33,960 nt of DNA from an uncultured Bacteroidales bacterium (lineage in GTDB: Bacteria; Bacteroidota; Bacteroidia; Bacteroidales; UBA932), in contig CAJUEK010000021.1 of the NCBI GenBank assembly GCA_910585445.1, positions 1 to 33,960 on the forward strand. Reading direction: 5' to 3'. The translations under genes were made by a program, and so were the position numbers. This document shows positions 23,655 through 32,919 of the stretch, piece by piece; within the stretch, counting starts at the first letter, position 1, and each line of letters starts with the position of its first letter. The notes beneath the pieces were generated by a model. The model was not told the DNA's origin. It did not search any database and saw only the letters and a list, made by a program, of their open reading frames with translations.

Positions 23655-25139
23655 TCAAAGTCCCGAAGGCTTCTGGCCGACAGGCATTATGCAGAATTTG
23701 TCCAATGAAGAAGCCAGACAGACATCATAAGTGCCGTCAGCGGCAACTTTAATGTTGCCCGAGCCTTTGACTGCCGGATATTCCTTACCTGCTTCAACGA
23801 TTGTCCCGTCCGCGACGGTCTTTTCATTGCCCCACACGCCGTTTGCCCTGAATTTGAATTCATCGGCGGTAGTCAGCGCCACAGATTTCGCCACTAACCA
23901 GTCTCCGTCCGCCTCAAGAACAATGTCGGCTCCATCCGCCCAGCCGGTGATTGTACCGACAAGTCCCCAGACATCCTCAGCCGGAACTTCCGGCTTTTCA
24001 GGCTGCGCTCCAGGGTCAGTCGCCTGATAGTCGTCAGCACTGAACTTGAATGTCATGTCATCAGGATTGTTCATATTGACATAGACACGGTAGTTTCCTG
24101 CAGGGACAGATATGTTGCCGCTGCCGTCAAGCTTGCCCTCCATCGCGATGTCGGACTGTGATGTACCGAAGCTGCTGTCCCATCCCTGGTCAAGGCGGAA
24201 TTTCAATCCTCCGTCAGCCGGTATTTCCACATCGGCAAAGAACCTCTGGCTCTCATTGTCGTAATACATGAGGACGTCTCCGCCCCAGCCGTTGAAGTCG
24301 CCGATTACTCCGATGTAATCGAATGAAAGAGTTTTGGTAAGGACAAGTGTTGACTTGTCGAATGAGAACCTGTAGAAACGCTTGGCGTATGCGCTTATAT
24401 TGCCTGAGCCTCCGTCGTCAATCAGTTGGATTGCAGCAGCTTCGGCTTCAGGAGCCGGTGCACCGTTGTCTATGCCCCAGTTTCCGTTGTTCCAGTCTTT
24501 CGCACCTGTGACTTTAAAGCCATTCTTGCCTTTCCACATGAAATCCACCATACCTGTGTATGTCACATCGGTTTCAGCATAGTCAAACAACCTCAGCGCA
24601 TTGTCGTGACTCCAGCTGCAATAGTCTCCGATGACATAGATTGCCGGATAGACAGGCTCGGAATCCGTGCATGTAACGTTGACAGGTATAGCGTTGGAGT
24701 AGTATTTCGGATATGTGCTTCCGATGGTTGCGCTTATGTGGAAATGCACATCCGTCGCCACGCCGGCAACAAGTCCGAGTCCGCCTTTGTCCGCTGCCTT
24801 TGTCAAGGCTGTGTTCAAGGTCTGGTACGTTGTCAGATATGATGTTTCAGCTATACCTGAGAACAACACGACTTTGTCCTGTCCGCCCACTGATGCCTCT
24901 ACGGAATAGTTGACCTGAGTCGGAACTCCGAAGTCGGCCGCATCCCAATTGAATGTCAGCTCCGTGTTGAGGTTTTCTCCGGACAGTTCTATTTGTGCCG
25001 GAAGTTTTGAGAGAACGGGAGCGATTATCATGTCCGAATCCGGAGCGTAGGCCTGAGCCTTTTCCAGTTCTTCACAGCCGGACAGCAATACGGCAGCTCC
25101 AGCTATTCCTAATATATATCTGGTAAGTTTCATTTTCAT
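23655..25139 (-). CDS. SusE/SusF-like starch-binding outer membrane lipoprotein
   Basis: A 494-residue lipoprotein close in size to SusF (485). Signal MKMKLTRYILGIAGAAVLLSGC is followed by EELEK, an acidic run that predicts surface exposure. After an N-terminal Ig-like domain (about 35-155, LSGENLNTELTFNW), three starch-binding modules can be seen, each opening with a related strand: AIYVIGDYCSWS (about 165), YIGVIGDFNGWG (about 275) and WGLVGTITGWA (about 390). Three modules after an Ig-like domain is the SusF plan; SusE has two. It would hold starch at the cell surface and has no catalytic site. The gene starts 9 bases after susD, and only one such gene is present where B. thetaiotaomicron has both susE and susF. 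Confidence 0.88.
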   Translation of the reverse strand: MKMKLTRYILGIAGAAVLLSGCEELEKAQAYAPDSDMIIAPVLSKLPAQIELSGENLNTELTFNWDAADFGVPTQVNYSVEASVGGQDKVVLFSGIAETSYLTTYQTLNTALTKAADKGGLGLVAGVATDVHFHISATIGSTYPKYYSNAIPVNVTCTDSEPVYPAIYVIGDYCSWSHDNALRLFDYAETDVTYTGMVDFMWKGKNGFKVTGAKDWNNGNWGIDNGAPAPEAEAAAIQLIDDGGSGNISAYAKRFYRFSFDKSTLVLTKTLSFDYIGVIGDFNGWGGDVLMYYDNESQRFFADVEIPADGGLKFRLDQGWDSSFGTSQSDIAMEGKLDGSGNISVPAGNYRVYVNMNNPDDMTFKFSADDYQATDPGAQPEKPEVPAEDVWGLVGTITGWADGADIVLEADGDWLVAKSVALTTADEFKFRANGVWGNEKTVADGTIVEAGKEYPAVKGSGNIKVAADGTYDVCLASSLDKFCIMPVGQKPSGL

Positions 25140-25148
25140 TGTTTTAAA

Positions 25149-26816
25149 TTATTGCTTGTCTGGATTTGTCCCGCTTACAGGATATCCCGGGTTCTGCACC
25201 AGTTTGGTATTCGATGCAAGCTCTGTCAAAGGAATGGCAAAAATTGACATGTAGCCATTGAATTCCTGTCCGGCATAACTGCCTCCCTTGTATGCCCACA
25301 GATACTCAGGACCGACATATTTCCCGAAACGGATGAGGTCTGTACGGCGGTGTCCTTCCCACATCAGCTCCCTCGCGCGCTCTTTGAGAATGAAATCACC
25401 GTTGATGGTGGCAGGAGCAGCTACCCCCGCTCTGGCGGCAAGTTCTTTGAGCTTGTCAAGCGCAAGGGCATTGGATGCGTCATTCAGACGCCAGCATGCC
25501 TCGGCATAGATGAGATGTATCTCTCCAAGACGGATAAGAGGGAAATCGACATCGCTGTAAGCCTTGGTCTTGGCTGTCTCCACCCACTCTTCCGCAGTCT
25601 TGTCGTGAGGGGTATTGTTGAATTTAAGACATGTCCAGCCATTTTTGAACACATAGAGCGCATCTTTCATTGTCTCTTTTCTGCCTTTGATATAGAAAAG
25701 TTCCCCGCGTTTGTCATCGACGGTGTACTCTCCTGTCTCGTAGTCCTGGCCTGAAATGTTGTAGATTGTTTCAAGTGATTCGAACGGCACGCGGATACCG
25801 GCCCATCCGTTATTGACTCCGTTGAGGTTGTTGAACAGGTCACCTGATGTCAGGTCATCCGCAGCTACAGCCGCGAGGGTAAGGTATGAAGTTCCTCCGT
25901 ATGACTGGGTCTTTTCTGCATTATAGTCAACGGAGAACAGGAACTCATTGCGTGCATTGATGTTCTCTCCGTTGTCTCCCCTGAACAGGTCAGGATATTT
26001 TGGGCAGATTGAATATCCGAGCTTGTATATCTCCTCGCAAGCGGCTTTTGCTTCGCTCCACATAGGCGAGCCGGCGTAAACTTCAGCATTCAGATAAAGA
26101 CGTGCAAGAAGTCCGTATGCCGAGCCTTTGTCTGCGCGCGGATAGTTTGAACGAACTTCAGGGAGAGAGTTGATGATGCCGTTAAGCTCGCTTACGCAGA
26201 AATTGAACACATCCTTGCGCGGGGCCTGTTCCGGAAGGAAACCTCCTCCGATAGGAGAATCTTCTGTTGTGAACGGAACTGCTCCGAACACATCCATCGC
26301 CATCCAATAGAAGTAGGCGCGCAGAAAGCGTGCCTCTGCACGGAAACTCTCGATTTTTTGGGCGAGTTCATTGCTTACACCACGGTCCGAAAGCTTGTCC
26401 GGAGTTGTCTGGCGCAGATATTCGTTGACAAACGAGATACCGAGGATAGTCCTGGCATACACCGCATATGTGGCATCATTCTGCTGTTCCGTCCAAGTGT
26501 TTGTGTTAAGTGCGCGGACCCATGCATCATTTTCCCATGCGCATTTTGCGAAATCGGTCGTGCATTCCTGAACAGACCAGAATGCCCTCACCAGCTCTGA
26601 TGCTCCGCCGTCACTTACGACCAAGTCGCTTGTGTTTACGAAATTATAGTACAATTTTGCAAGTCCCTGCACATATCCTGCCTCATCGGCACCATATGCC
26701 GTTTCAGGTGTAGTGTCGGACGGATTGAGAGGAAGGACGTCAAGGTCATTGATGCAGGATGACAATGATGTCGCCGAAACTATTATCGTCAATATTGTTT
26801 TTAGTGTTCTTTTCAT
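25149..26816 (-). CDS. susD: SusD/RagB-family starch-binding outer membrane lipoprotein
   Basis: A 555-residue lipoprotein of the SusD/RagB family, the normal length. The signal is MKRTLKTILTIIVSATSLSSC with the lipobox LSSC; Cys21 is followed by INDLD, which fits surface export. Family landmarks are LPLNPSD near the N-terminus, the tetratricopeptide-like helices around EARFLRAYFYWMAMDVFG, the FPLIRLGEIHLIYAEACWRL segment and the C-terminal RARELMWEGHRRTDLIRFGKY. It captures malto-oligosaccharides and acts as the lid of the SusC barrel. It starts 12 bases after susC, as expected for a tightly coupled pair. Confidence 0.95.
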   Translation of the reverse strand: MKRTLKTILTIIVSATSLSSCINDLDVLPLNPSDTTPETAYGADEAGYVQGLAKLYYNFVNTSDLVVSDGGASELVRAFWSVQECTTDFAKCAWENDAWVRALNTNTWTEQQNDATYAVYARTILGISFVNEYLRQTTPDKLSDRGVSNELAQKIESFRAEARFLRAYFYWMAMDVFGAVPFTTEDSPIGGGFLPEQAPRKDVFNFCVSELNGIINSLPEVRSNYPRADKGSAYGLLARLYLNAEVYAGSPMWSEAKAACEEIYKLGYSICPKYPDLFRGDNGENINARNEFLFSVDYNAEKTQSYGGTSYLTLAAVAADDLTSGDLFNNLNGVNNGWAGIRVPFESLETIYNISGQDYETGEYTVDDKRGELFYIKGRKETMKDALYVFKNGWTCLKFNNTPHDKTAEEWVETAKTKAYSDVDFPLIRLGEIHLIYAEACWRLNDASNALALDKLKELAARAGVAAPATINGDFILKERARELMWEGHRRTDLIRFGKYVGPEYLWAYKGGSYAGQEFNGYMSIFAIPLTELASNTKLVQNPGYPVSGTNPDKQ

Positions 26817-26828
26817 AATGAATCCTGA

Positions 26829-29798
26829 TTAGAAGCTGAAATTCAGACGGAATGAATATGTACGCGGACGTGGCCATATTGTGCCATCGATACCGGTTGA
26901 ACTAGTGCATTCAGGGTCCATGCCGCTGTACTTGGTCAGTACAAATACGTTCTGTACGCAGAATGCAAGACGCATGTTGCAATTGAAATTGCCGAGCTTG
27001 CGGAATGTGTATCCGAGATTCACGTCGTCAAGACGGAAGAATGACGCATTCTCAAGGAACATGTCGGAATACCACTGTTCTCCGCTGTTTGCTTTTGTGA
27101 ATCCTGTCTTCTTTACGGTTTTTGCAAAGTTCGGCAAGTTTCCGGCGTTGACATCAAGGTTGGATGTCGAGTTGGCTGAAGCAAAGTCGTTGAATATCCA
27201 GTAACCTGCGTTTCCATGGCCGTTGAGGCTGAAATCCCAGTCCTTGTATGACAGCCTCAGGTTGAGACCGTAATAGAAATCCGGTATCGGGCTTTTGCCT
27301 GTCATGTACCTGTCGGCATCGGTTATCTTTCCGTCTCCGTTCCTATCCACGAGAGCGTTCTGTATAGGCTTGCCGTCAGCATCATAAACCTGCTGGAAGG
27401 TATAATAGCTGAAAGGCGCGTATCCTACCTGATGACGGGAAAGCTTGGAACCCGTACCCCTGTTGATGTCTCCCACTTCAATATAGTAGTTTTCATTGTC
27501 GGTATTGTTCAGCTTTGTGAACTTGGTATCCTGGAAAGTACCGTTGAAACCTATTGAGAGGTTCCAGTCTTTTGTCTGTACAGGTATTGCATTGATGGAG
27601 AACTCTATACCCTTGTTTTCCATAGAACCGATGTTGGTAAGTATGCTGTTGCCGAAGTTTGCTCCCATAGGGGTAAGCACCTCGTTCAGCAGATCTTTGG
27701 TCTGGCGGATGTATGCGTCCACGCTACCGGTAATCCTGTCTTTGAGGAAGCCGAAGTCCACTCCGACATTATAAGTTGTAGTGGTCTCCCATTTGATGGA
27801 AGGGTCATATTTGGTCGGAGTATAGTAGAATGAATATCCTGCATTACCCATATTGTACTGGTGATATACATCTGTTGACAGATTGTATATAGGAAGATAT
27901 CCGTAGCAGCTTGGGATTTCCTGCTGGCCGGTCTGACCTGCACTGAGACGCAGTTTTAGGGCAGATACCGCCTTTGAACCTTTCAGGAAGCCTTCTTCAG
28001 CGATGTTCCATGCGAATGCTCCGGAAGGGAACAGGCCCCAGCGGTTTGATTTGGCGAAACGTGACGAACCGTCATCACGCAGAGTGAATGTGAAAAGATA
28101 ACGGGAATCAATTGAATAGTTGATACGTCCGTAGAATGAAATAAGGTAGTTTTCCCATTTGTTCCAAGGATACCTTGAATCTTCGCCTTTCTGCTCATTG
28201 GTCACATTAAAATAGGTGACACTGTGGTCAGCATTGTAGAAATGCTGCCATGAGTATCCGGCCATCACGTCAAGATGATGGATTCCCCATTTCTCGTTGT
28301 AATTCGCATATGCTTCGAACACAGTGTTGTGGCGAAGATTGTAGCCTTCCGTATGCTGGCCGATACCCCTGTTTTCAGTGTCAGACCAAGCCTGGAATGA
28401 ATTTGGCCTGACACCGCTGTAGCTGTTGGATTCGGACATGTCTATGCCAGCGCTCACATTGAAGCGGAGGGCTTCCAGGCCATGAACTTTGTAGTCAACC
28501 GCCATACGTCCCACGAGACGGTATGTGTCCGCATTGCTGACATTGTCATATAGCTGCGACAGAGGTCCCACACCGAGAAGCGTATTCGGGGTAAACTCCT
28601 CGCCACGTCCTGAACCGTAGTTCCAGTATCCGTTTGTGGTGGAGTAGTCAATAGTTCCGTCTTCATTTCTCCAGTAAGGGTCCTGGGTCGGATTGAAGAA
28701 AGCCGCGTTTCCGACAGTACCTCCGTCGGCATAGTTGGAGTGTGCATATACTCCTTTCGCGTTCAAGTCTATGCTCAAGTGCTTGTCCAGGAAGTTCGGG
28801 GAGAGATTCAAGTCGATTGTTCCCCTGTCGTATGATGAAGTCTTCAGTGTACCCTGCTGTCCGGTATATCCGATTGAAGCACGGTAAGGCATGCGCTCTT
28901 TCACGTTGCCTGAAACGCTGACATTGTGGTCATGCGAGATGGCAGTGCGGAAGATAAGGTCCTGCCAGTCAGTATCCACATCGCCCATAAGTCCTGCGAC
29001 ATAGTCGCCCTGGGTGGTTCCAGGAAGGAATGTATCGGCCACATACTCACGGAACTCCCCTGGGCTCATTGTCTGGACTTTCCTGGAGTTCTGCTGTACG
29101 CTGACACTTCCGTTGTAGGAAACGGTAGGTCTGCTGGTAAGTCCTCTCTTTGTAGTGATTATTATGACACCATTGGATGCGCGCGAGCCGTAGATTGCCG
29201 CAGAAGATGCGTCCTTGAGCACGGTGAAAGAATCGATGTCGTTAGGGTTGAGCATATCAAGAGGGTTGGACATTCCCTGACCTCCGTTGTCTGCGATAGG
29301 AACACCGTCAATCACGATGAGAGGGTTGTTGGAGGCGTTGAGGGAAGCGGCACCGCGGATACGGATTGTAGAGCCTGAGCCCGGACCTCCGTCTCCTGGG
29401 ATTATATGGAGTCCCGGAATCTTTCCCTTGAGCATGTCCTGGGTTGAGACTACTGCTCCGCGGCTGAGTTCATCGCTCTTGATGGCGACGATTGAGCCTG
29501 TCATGTCCTCCTTTTTCACGGTACCGTATCCGATTACCACGACATCGTCAAGAAACAGTGCATCTTCGTCCAAGGTCAGTCTTTGCGGAACCTGGGACGC
29601 CTTGAAAGTCTGTGTCTTGTATCCGATGCAGCTGATTTCCACGATGGCTTCCGCACCTGACACGCTAAATTTATATTCTCCGTCAAGACCAGTGGAAGTT
29701 CCGTTGGAGGTGCCCTGCTCGACGACGGTCGCGCCGACTATGGGACCCACCTGGTCTAAAACGAATCCTTTGACCTCATATCCGCTTTGTGCGGACAC
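26829..29798 (-). CDS. susC: SusC-like TonB-dependent outer membrane transporter (signal peptide in another frame)
   Basis: The open frame gives 989 residues from a GTG, beginning MSAQSGYEVKGFVLDQ, in the middle of what should be the signal-peptidase site. The carboxypeptidase-regulatory domain (about 5-80), the TonB plug (VVVIGYGTVKKEDMTGS, then IRIRGAASLNASNNPLIVID) and the long barrel ending YSFRLNFSF are complete. The missing signal peptide is coded just upstream from ATG 29857 (MNRIMAILSGILLFSFIA) but is out of frame at a run of seven C (29799-29805); one more C would give a normal 1,010-residue precursor with VSA-QS as cleavage site. So the gene is off, phase-variable, rescued by slippage, or misread in assembly. 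SusC imports malto-oligosaccharides with SusD. It follows the MFS gene by 29 bases. Confidence 0.9.
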   Translation of the reverse strand: MSAQSGYEVKGFVLDQVGPIVGATVVEQGTSNGTSTGLDGEYKFSVSGAEAIVEISCIGYKTQTFKASQVPQRLTLDEDALFLDDVVVIGYGTVKKEDMTGSIVAIKSDELSRGAVVSTQDMLKGKIPGLHIIPGDGGPGSGSTIRIRGAASLNASNNPLIVIDGVPIADNGGQGMSNPLDMLNPNDIDSFTVLKDASSAAIYGSRASNGVIIITTKRGLTSRPTVSYNGSVSVQQNSRKVQTMSPGEFREYVADTFLPGTTQGDYVAGLMGDVDTDWQDLIFRTAISHDHNVSVSGNVKERMPYRASIGYTGQQGTLKTSSYDRGTIDLNLSPNFLDKHLSIDLNAKGVYAHSNYADGGTVGNAAFFNPTQDPYWRNEDGTIDYSTTNGYWNYGSGRGEEFTPNTLLGVGPLSQLYDNVSNADTYRLVGRMAVDYKVHGLEALRFNVSAGIDMSESNSYSGVRPNSFQAWSDTENRGIGQHTEGYNLRHNTVFEAYANYNEKWGIHHLDVMAGYSWQHFYNADHSVTYFNVTNEQKGEDSRYPWNKWENYLISFYGRINYSIDSRYLFTFTLRDDGSSRFAKSNRWGLFPSGAFAWNIAEEGFLKGSKAVSALKLRLSAGQTGQQEIPSCYGYLPIYNLSTDVYHQYNMGNAGYSFYYTPTKYDPSIKWETTTTYNVGVDFGFLKDRITGSVDAYIRQTKDLLNEVLTPMGANFGNSILTNIGSMENKGIEFSINAIPVQTKDWNLSIGFNGTFQDTKFTKLNNTDNENYYIEVGDINRGTGSKLSRHQVGYAPFSYYTFQQVYDADGKPIQNALVDRNGDGKITDADRYMTGKSPIPDFYYGLNLRLSYKDWDFSLNGHGNAGYWIFNDFASANSTSNLDVNAGNLPNFAKTVKKTGFTKANSGEQWYSDMFLENASFFRLDDVNLGYTFRKLGNFNCNMRLAFCVQNVFVLTKYSGMDPECTSSTGIDGTIWPRPRTYSFRLNFSF

Positions 29799-29857
29799 GG
29801 GGGGGCAATAAAGCTAAACAGCAATATACCCGATAGAATGGCCATTATTCTGTTCAT
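29756..29857 (-). other. Out-of-frame SusC signal-peptide ORF
   Basis: ATG at 29857 opens a 33-codon ORF ending at 29756. Its first 18 residues are a good signal peptide (basic start, hydrophobic core), and the rest (CPHKADMRSKDSF) is SusC coding sequence read in the wrong frame after the C7 run at 29799-29805. This is the product expected when the tract is one base short. Confidence 0.7.
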
Positions 29858-29886
29858 AAAGAATTGTGTTTGGTTAGTATATAGTT

Positions 29887-31206
29887 TCATTTTTTAATCA
29901 TTTTCCCGCTCCTGTCCTTTATAAGGCCGACGGCCAATGCTCCGCAAAGCATCAGGACTCCCGCGATAAGGAACATGCTCACCTGGCTTCCTCCCACAGC
30001 CTTGAGCAGCAGGCCTCCGCATGAGGCTGCCACAATCTGAGGCAGGCAGATGGTACCGTTGAACAGGCCGAGATAAGTTCCTATATGGTCTCCCGAAAGG
30101 GAATTGGTAAGCAAGGTGAACGGAACCGCAAGCATAGCCGCCCATGCCACTCCTATAAGAAGGAAGGAAACAAACAGCATGTACTGGTCATGTATGAAGA
30201 ATACTGATGCGAACCCGAGCGCCCCGGCCAGAAGGCTGACCGAATATGCGGTCTTGAGGGAACGGAACTTCGGAATCACCAAGGCCCAGAGCACCGAGCC
30301 GACTGCCTGCACGGCGAAAAGTACGCCCACCCAGTTTCCGGCAGCCTGATACCCGTCAGATGCGGCATCAGATGTATGCCATACGGTATCGGCTATCGCG
30401 CCGTTCGTATATGTCCACATATACATGAACGAGGCCCAGCAGAAGAATTGCACAAGACCTGTCGTCCAGAATGTTCCTGGAGCATTCTTCAGAAGGACAA
30501 GCCAATTGCCGGACTCATGCTGTTCCGGAGCGGCAGAGATGCCGTGGAACTCAGCATATTCCTTCGGAGGCATTTCCTTCACCTTGAATGTCGTGAAAAG
30601 CACGCACAGGATAAGGATTGCAGCCCCCACATAGAAAGAATATACAACTGTATTCGGAATCTGCCCGTCAGGAGCAGTGTTTGAGATGCCTATCCATGCG
30701 AAGACAAACGGGAAAAGATATTCGGCAAGGCTTCCGGCATTGCACAGGAAGCTCTGGATGGAATATGCCTTGCCTTTCTGCTCCTCATTCACCATGTCAC
30801 CGACGAGCATCTTGAAAGGCTGCATCGCCATGTTTATGGAAGTGTCCAAAACCATAAGTGCCACAAGTCCGAATATCATCGCTCCGGAAAGCGTCAGGCT
30901 GAAGCTTCCGGCATTGGGCAGAAGGCACATTACTATTATGGAAATCAGCGAGCCGAGGAAGAGGTAAGGTATGCGTCTTCCCAAACGGCACCATGTCCTG
31001 TCACTGAACGAGCCGACAAGCGGCTGGACTATCATGCCCATCAGTGGAGGAAGAATCCAGAAATAGCTCAAGTCATGCGGATCCGCGCCGAGTGTGGCGA
31101 AGATACGGCTGATATTGGCGCTCTGAAGCGAATATGCGATTTGTACTCCGAAAAATCCGAAGCTTATGTTCCACAATTGCCGGAAACTCAGATTGGCTTT
31201 TTGCAT
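29887..31206 (-). CDS. MFS sugar transporter (maltose/SLC45-like)
   Basis: A 439-residue inner-membrane carrier with about twelve hydrophobic segments. The loop motif GSFSDRTWCRLGRRIPY after the second segment is the MFS signature A in the form seen in sucrose/maltose (SLC45-like) and glycoside-cation carriers. A hydrophilic central loop (about 210-245, KEMPPKEYAEFHGISAAPEQ) separates the two halves. It probably imports maltose or glucose released in the periplasm by the SusA- and SusB-like enzymes. It is first in the sus transcript, 29 bases before the susC signal-peptide start codon, and diverges from the two-component system genes. The sugar is inferred from context only. Confidence 0.85.
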   Translation of the reverse strand: MQKANLSFRQLWNISFGFFGVQIAYSLQSANISRIFATLGADPHDLSYFWILPPLMGMIVQPLVGSFSDRTWCRLGRRIPYLFLGSLISIIVMCLLPNAGSFSLTLSGAMIFGLVALMVLDTSINMAMQPFKMLVGDMVNEEQKGKAYSIQSFLCNAGSLAEYLFPFVFAWIGISNTAPDGQIPNTVVYSFYVGAAILILCVLFTTFKVKEMPPKEYAEFHGISAAPEQHESGNWLVLLKNAPGTFWTTGLVQFFCWASFMYMWTYTNGAIADTVWHTSDAASDGYQAAGNWVGVLFAVQAVGSVLWALVIPKFRSLKTAYSVSLLAGALGFASVFFIHDQYMLFVSFLLIGVAWAAMLAVPFTLLTNSLSGDHIGTYLGLFNGTICLPQIVAASCGGLLLKAVGGSQVSMFLIAGVLMLCGALAVGLIKDRSGKMIKK

Positions 31207-31485
31207 TGCGGTTATTGCAGGTTATGTTAGTTATGTGGTGTCAGCAAGGGGCGGCAGGGCCATGCCTGCAACTGCCTTGTCTTGCGAAAATAGACATTAT
31301 TTGAATAAGTGCGCACGGCATAGGGACGAATGGTCTGAAGAAAAGGATGAACGGCGTATTTTTCATGATGAAAATAAAGCAACAATTGCAATATCGGAGC
31401 AAAATTCCTAACTTCGGACTTCAATCGGACGGCTTCCGGCTTACCGCCTTGACAAGCCCGGCTGTCCAGGAACCGGATACGAGCC
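31207..31485. promoter_or_regulatory. Divergent control region between MFS/sus operon and two-component system
   Basis: This 279-bp gap must hold the promoters of both transcripts. No ideal TTTG-TAnnTTTG pair was found on either strand; TATTTTCG on the minus strand, about 31290, is one base off the -7 consensus but lacks a good upstream box, which would suit an activator-dependent promoter. Just before the MFS start, GGTTAT occurs at 31210 and 31220 and GTTAT at 31230, three direct repeats at about 10-bp spacing. LytTR proteins are known to bind pairs of short direct repeats. Confidence 0.4.
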
Positions 31486-32868
31486 ATGAAAAACATCAGT
31501 ACAGGCATAATCATACATCTTTTCGCGCTGCTGCATGCAGCCGTGGCGCTTCTGTGCAGGCTGGCAGGCGTCGAGGACGAGCTGCTCCTTACCATCCTGA
31601 CGATGACCATGACTCTCATCATATGCCTCAAGAAAGGGCTGAACATCGAGTTCACTGCCGCGGGAGTCATAGCCGTGAACATACTCGGATACATAATGGG
31701 TAACGTGATTGCCGACATTTTCGGCATGGCAATAAGTTCGCAATACGCGTCCCATGCAATGTCCACCGCCATAACGACAGAAGTCCTGGGGTGGAGCATA
31801 GCGGCCGTAACCATGCTGTTCCGCCACGGGAACGATGAAAGCCGGGCCAAATCCTTGGACTCGCCTTATATGAAATGGATAATACTTGCCATGGGAGGCA
31901 TATTCATCCTGAGGCTCGGCATCGTGTTCCTGTTTTCCAAGGGCCCGTTTGCGGCAACAGACCTTATCGGAGCATCATCCAGAATATTCTCCAACACCGT
32001 CGGCCTCATTATACTAATCTGCATAAACATACTTTATATAAGGTTTATAAGGCACCGTTTCAGGCATATGCCTTTGTGGGCAAAAGCCGTCCTGTTCACA
32101 ATATTCATGGCTTTCGCAGGACTCATCGAGACATTGCTCGTAAGCCTGGGACTGCCTTTCAACCTCAGGTCGGGATTCGGAGAAGATTTCCCCGTGCTGT
32201 TCATTACGTCCATGCTGGCGCAGATTACTGTCTATTGCATCGTCTTCATGACAGACTATGCCCTTACTGCACGTTCGGAAATGCAGGCTGCCAAAGGCAA
32301 GGCAAACATGGCGCAATACAGATATGTCAAGCTTAAGCACCAGGTCAATCCGCACTTCCTGTTCAATTCCCTGAACATTCTCGACTGCCTCGTCTGCGAG
32401 CAAAAGACAGAGCAGGCAAGCACCTATATCCACAAATTGGCAGGAATCTACAGGTATATGCTGAAGAGTGAGGAAGAGGAAGCCGTCCCGCTGAGGGAGG
32501 AGCTTGTGTTCGTGGGACTTTATGTGGACCTTCTCAAAGTGAGGTTTCCGGAAGGCTTCGATGTGAAAGTGAACGTACCGCCGGAACTGCTCGGCAGGGC
32601 CGTGCTCCCATGCTCAATCCAGCTGCTGATTGAAAACGCAATCAAGCACAACGCGGTCAACTCCTCAGGCAATCCCCTCAGAATAGAAATCCATGCAGAA
32701 GGAGATACCGTGCGGGTGACCAACAACATAGTTCCGAAAGTGACCACGAGCCCGTCAACCGGACTCGGACTCAAATACATAAGACAGCTGTATCTCGACC
32801 TTTCAGGAAAAACGGTGGAAATCGAACATGGACAGCAAGAATACCATGTCGTCCTCCCGCTCCTTTAG
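31486..32868 (+). CDS. LytS/YehU-type membrane sensor histidine kinase
   Basis: A 460-residue kinase. Residues 1-260 contain about eight hydrophobic segments without any recognised ligand-binding domain; a short helical linker with SEMQAAKGKANMAQYRYVKL leads to the kinase core. The phospho-acceptor box of the LytS family is QVNPHFLFNSLNILD with His290; the ATP-binding part has the N box LLIENAIKHN and a G box STGLGLKYI. The catalytic core is short, as usual for this class. The partner response regulator starts 51 bases after its stop. The signal sensed is unknown; the position next to the sus locus suggests a sugar- or envelope-related cue, but this is inference. Confidence 0.85.
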   Translation: MKNISTGIIIHLFALLHAAVALLCRLAGVEDELLLTILTMTMTLIICLKKGLNIEFTAAGVIAVNILGYIMGNVIADIFGMAISSQYASHAMSTAITTEVLGWSIAAVTMLFRHGNDESRAKSLDSPYMKWIILAMGGIFILRLGIVFLFSKGPFAATDLIGASSRIFSNTVGLIILICINILYIRFIRHRFRHMPLWAKAVLFTIFMAFAGLIETLLVSLGLPFNLRSGFGEDFPVLFITSMLAQITVYCIVFMTDYALTARSEMQAAKGKANMAQYRYVKLKHQVNPHFLFNSLNILDCLVCEQKTEQASTYIHKLAGIYRYMLKSEEEEAVPLREELVFVGLYVDLLKVRFPEGFDVKVNVPPELLGRAVLPCSIQLLIENAIKHNAVNSSGNPLRIEIHAEGDTVRVTNNIVPKVTTSPSTGLGLKYIRQLYLDLSGKTVEIEHGQQEYHVVLPLL

Positions 32869-32919
32869 AAGGCAGGGCTACTGCAAGATACCCAAGTGAC
32901 ACGTCAAAAAACGATAATC

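Noticed and set aside
26829..29798. GTG at 29798 as the true SusC start
   Set aside because: It would leave an outer membrane receptor without a signal peptide, and a good one lies just upstream in another frame.
31227..31850. 207-codon minus-strand ORF opposite the sensor kinase
   Set aside because: Low-quality sequence rich in Met, Ser and Arg, antisense to the hydrophobic part of the kinase gene.
32896..32919. GTG at 32896 as start of the response regulator
   Set aside because: It would add eight residues (MTRQKTII) before the normal receiver start MNVLIVEDE.
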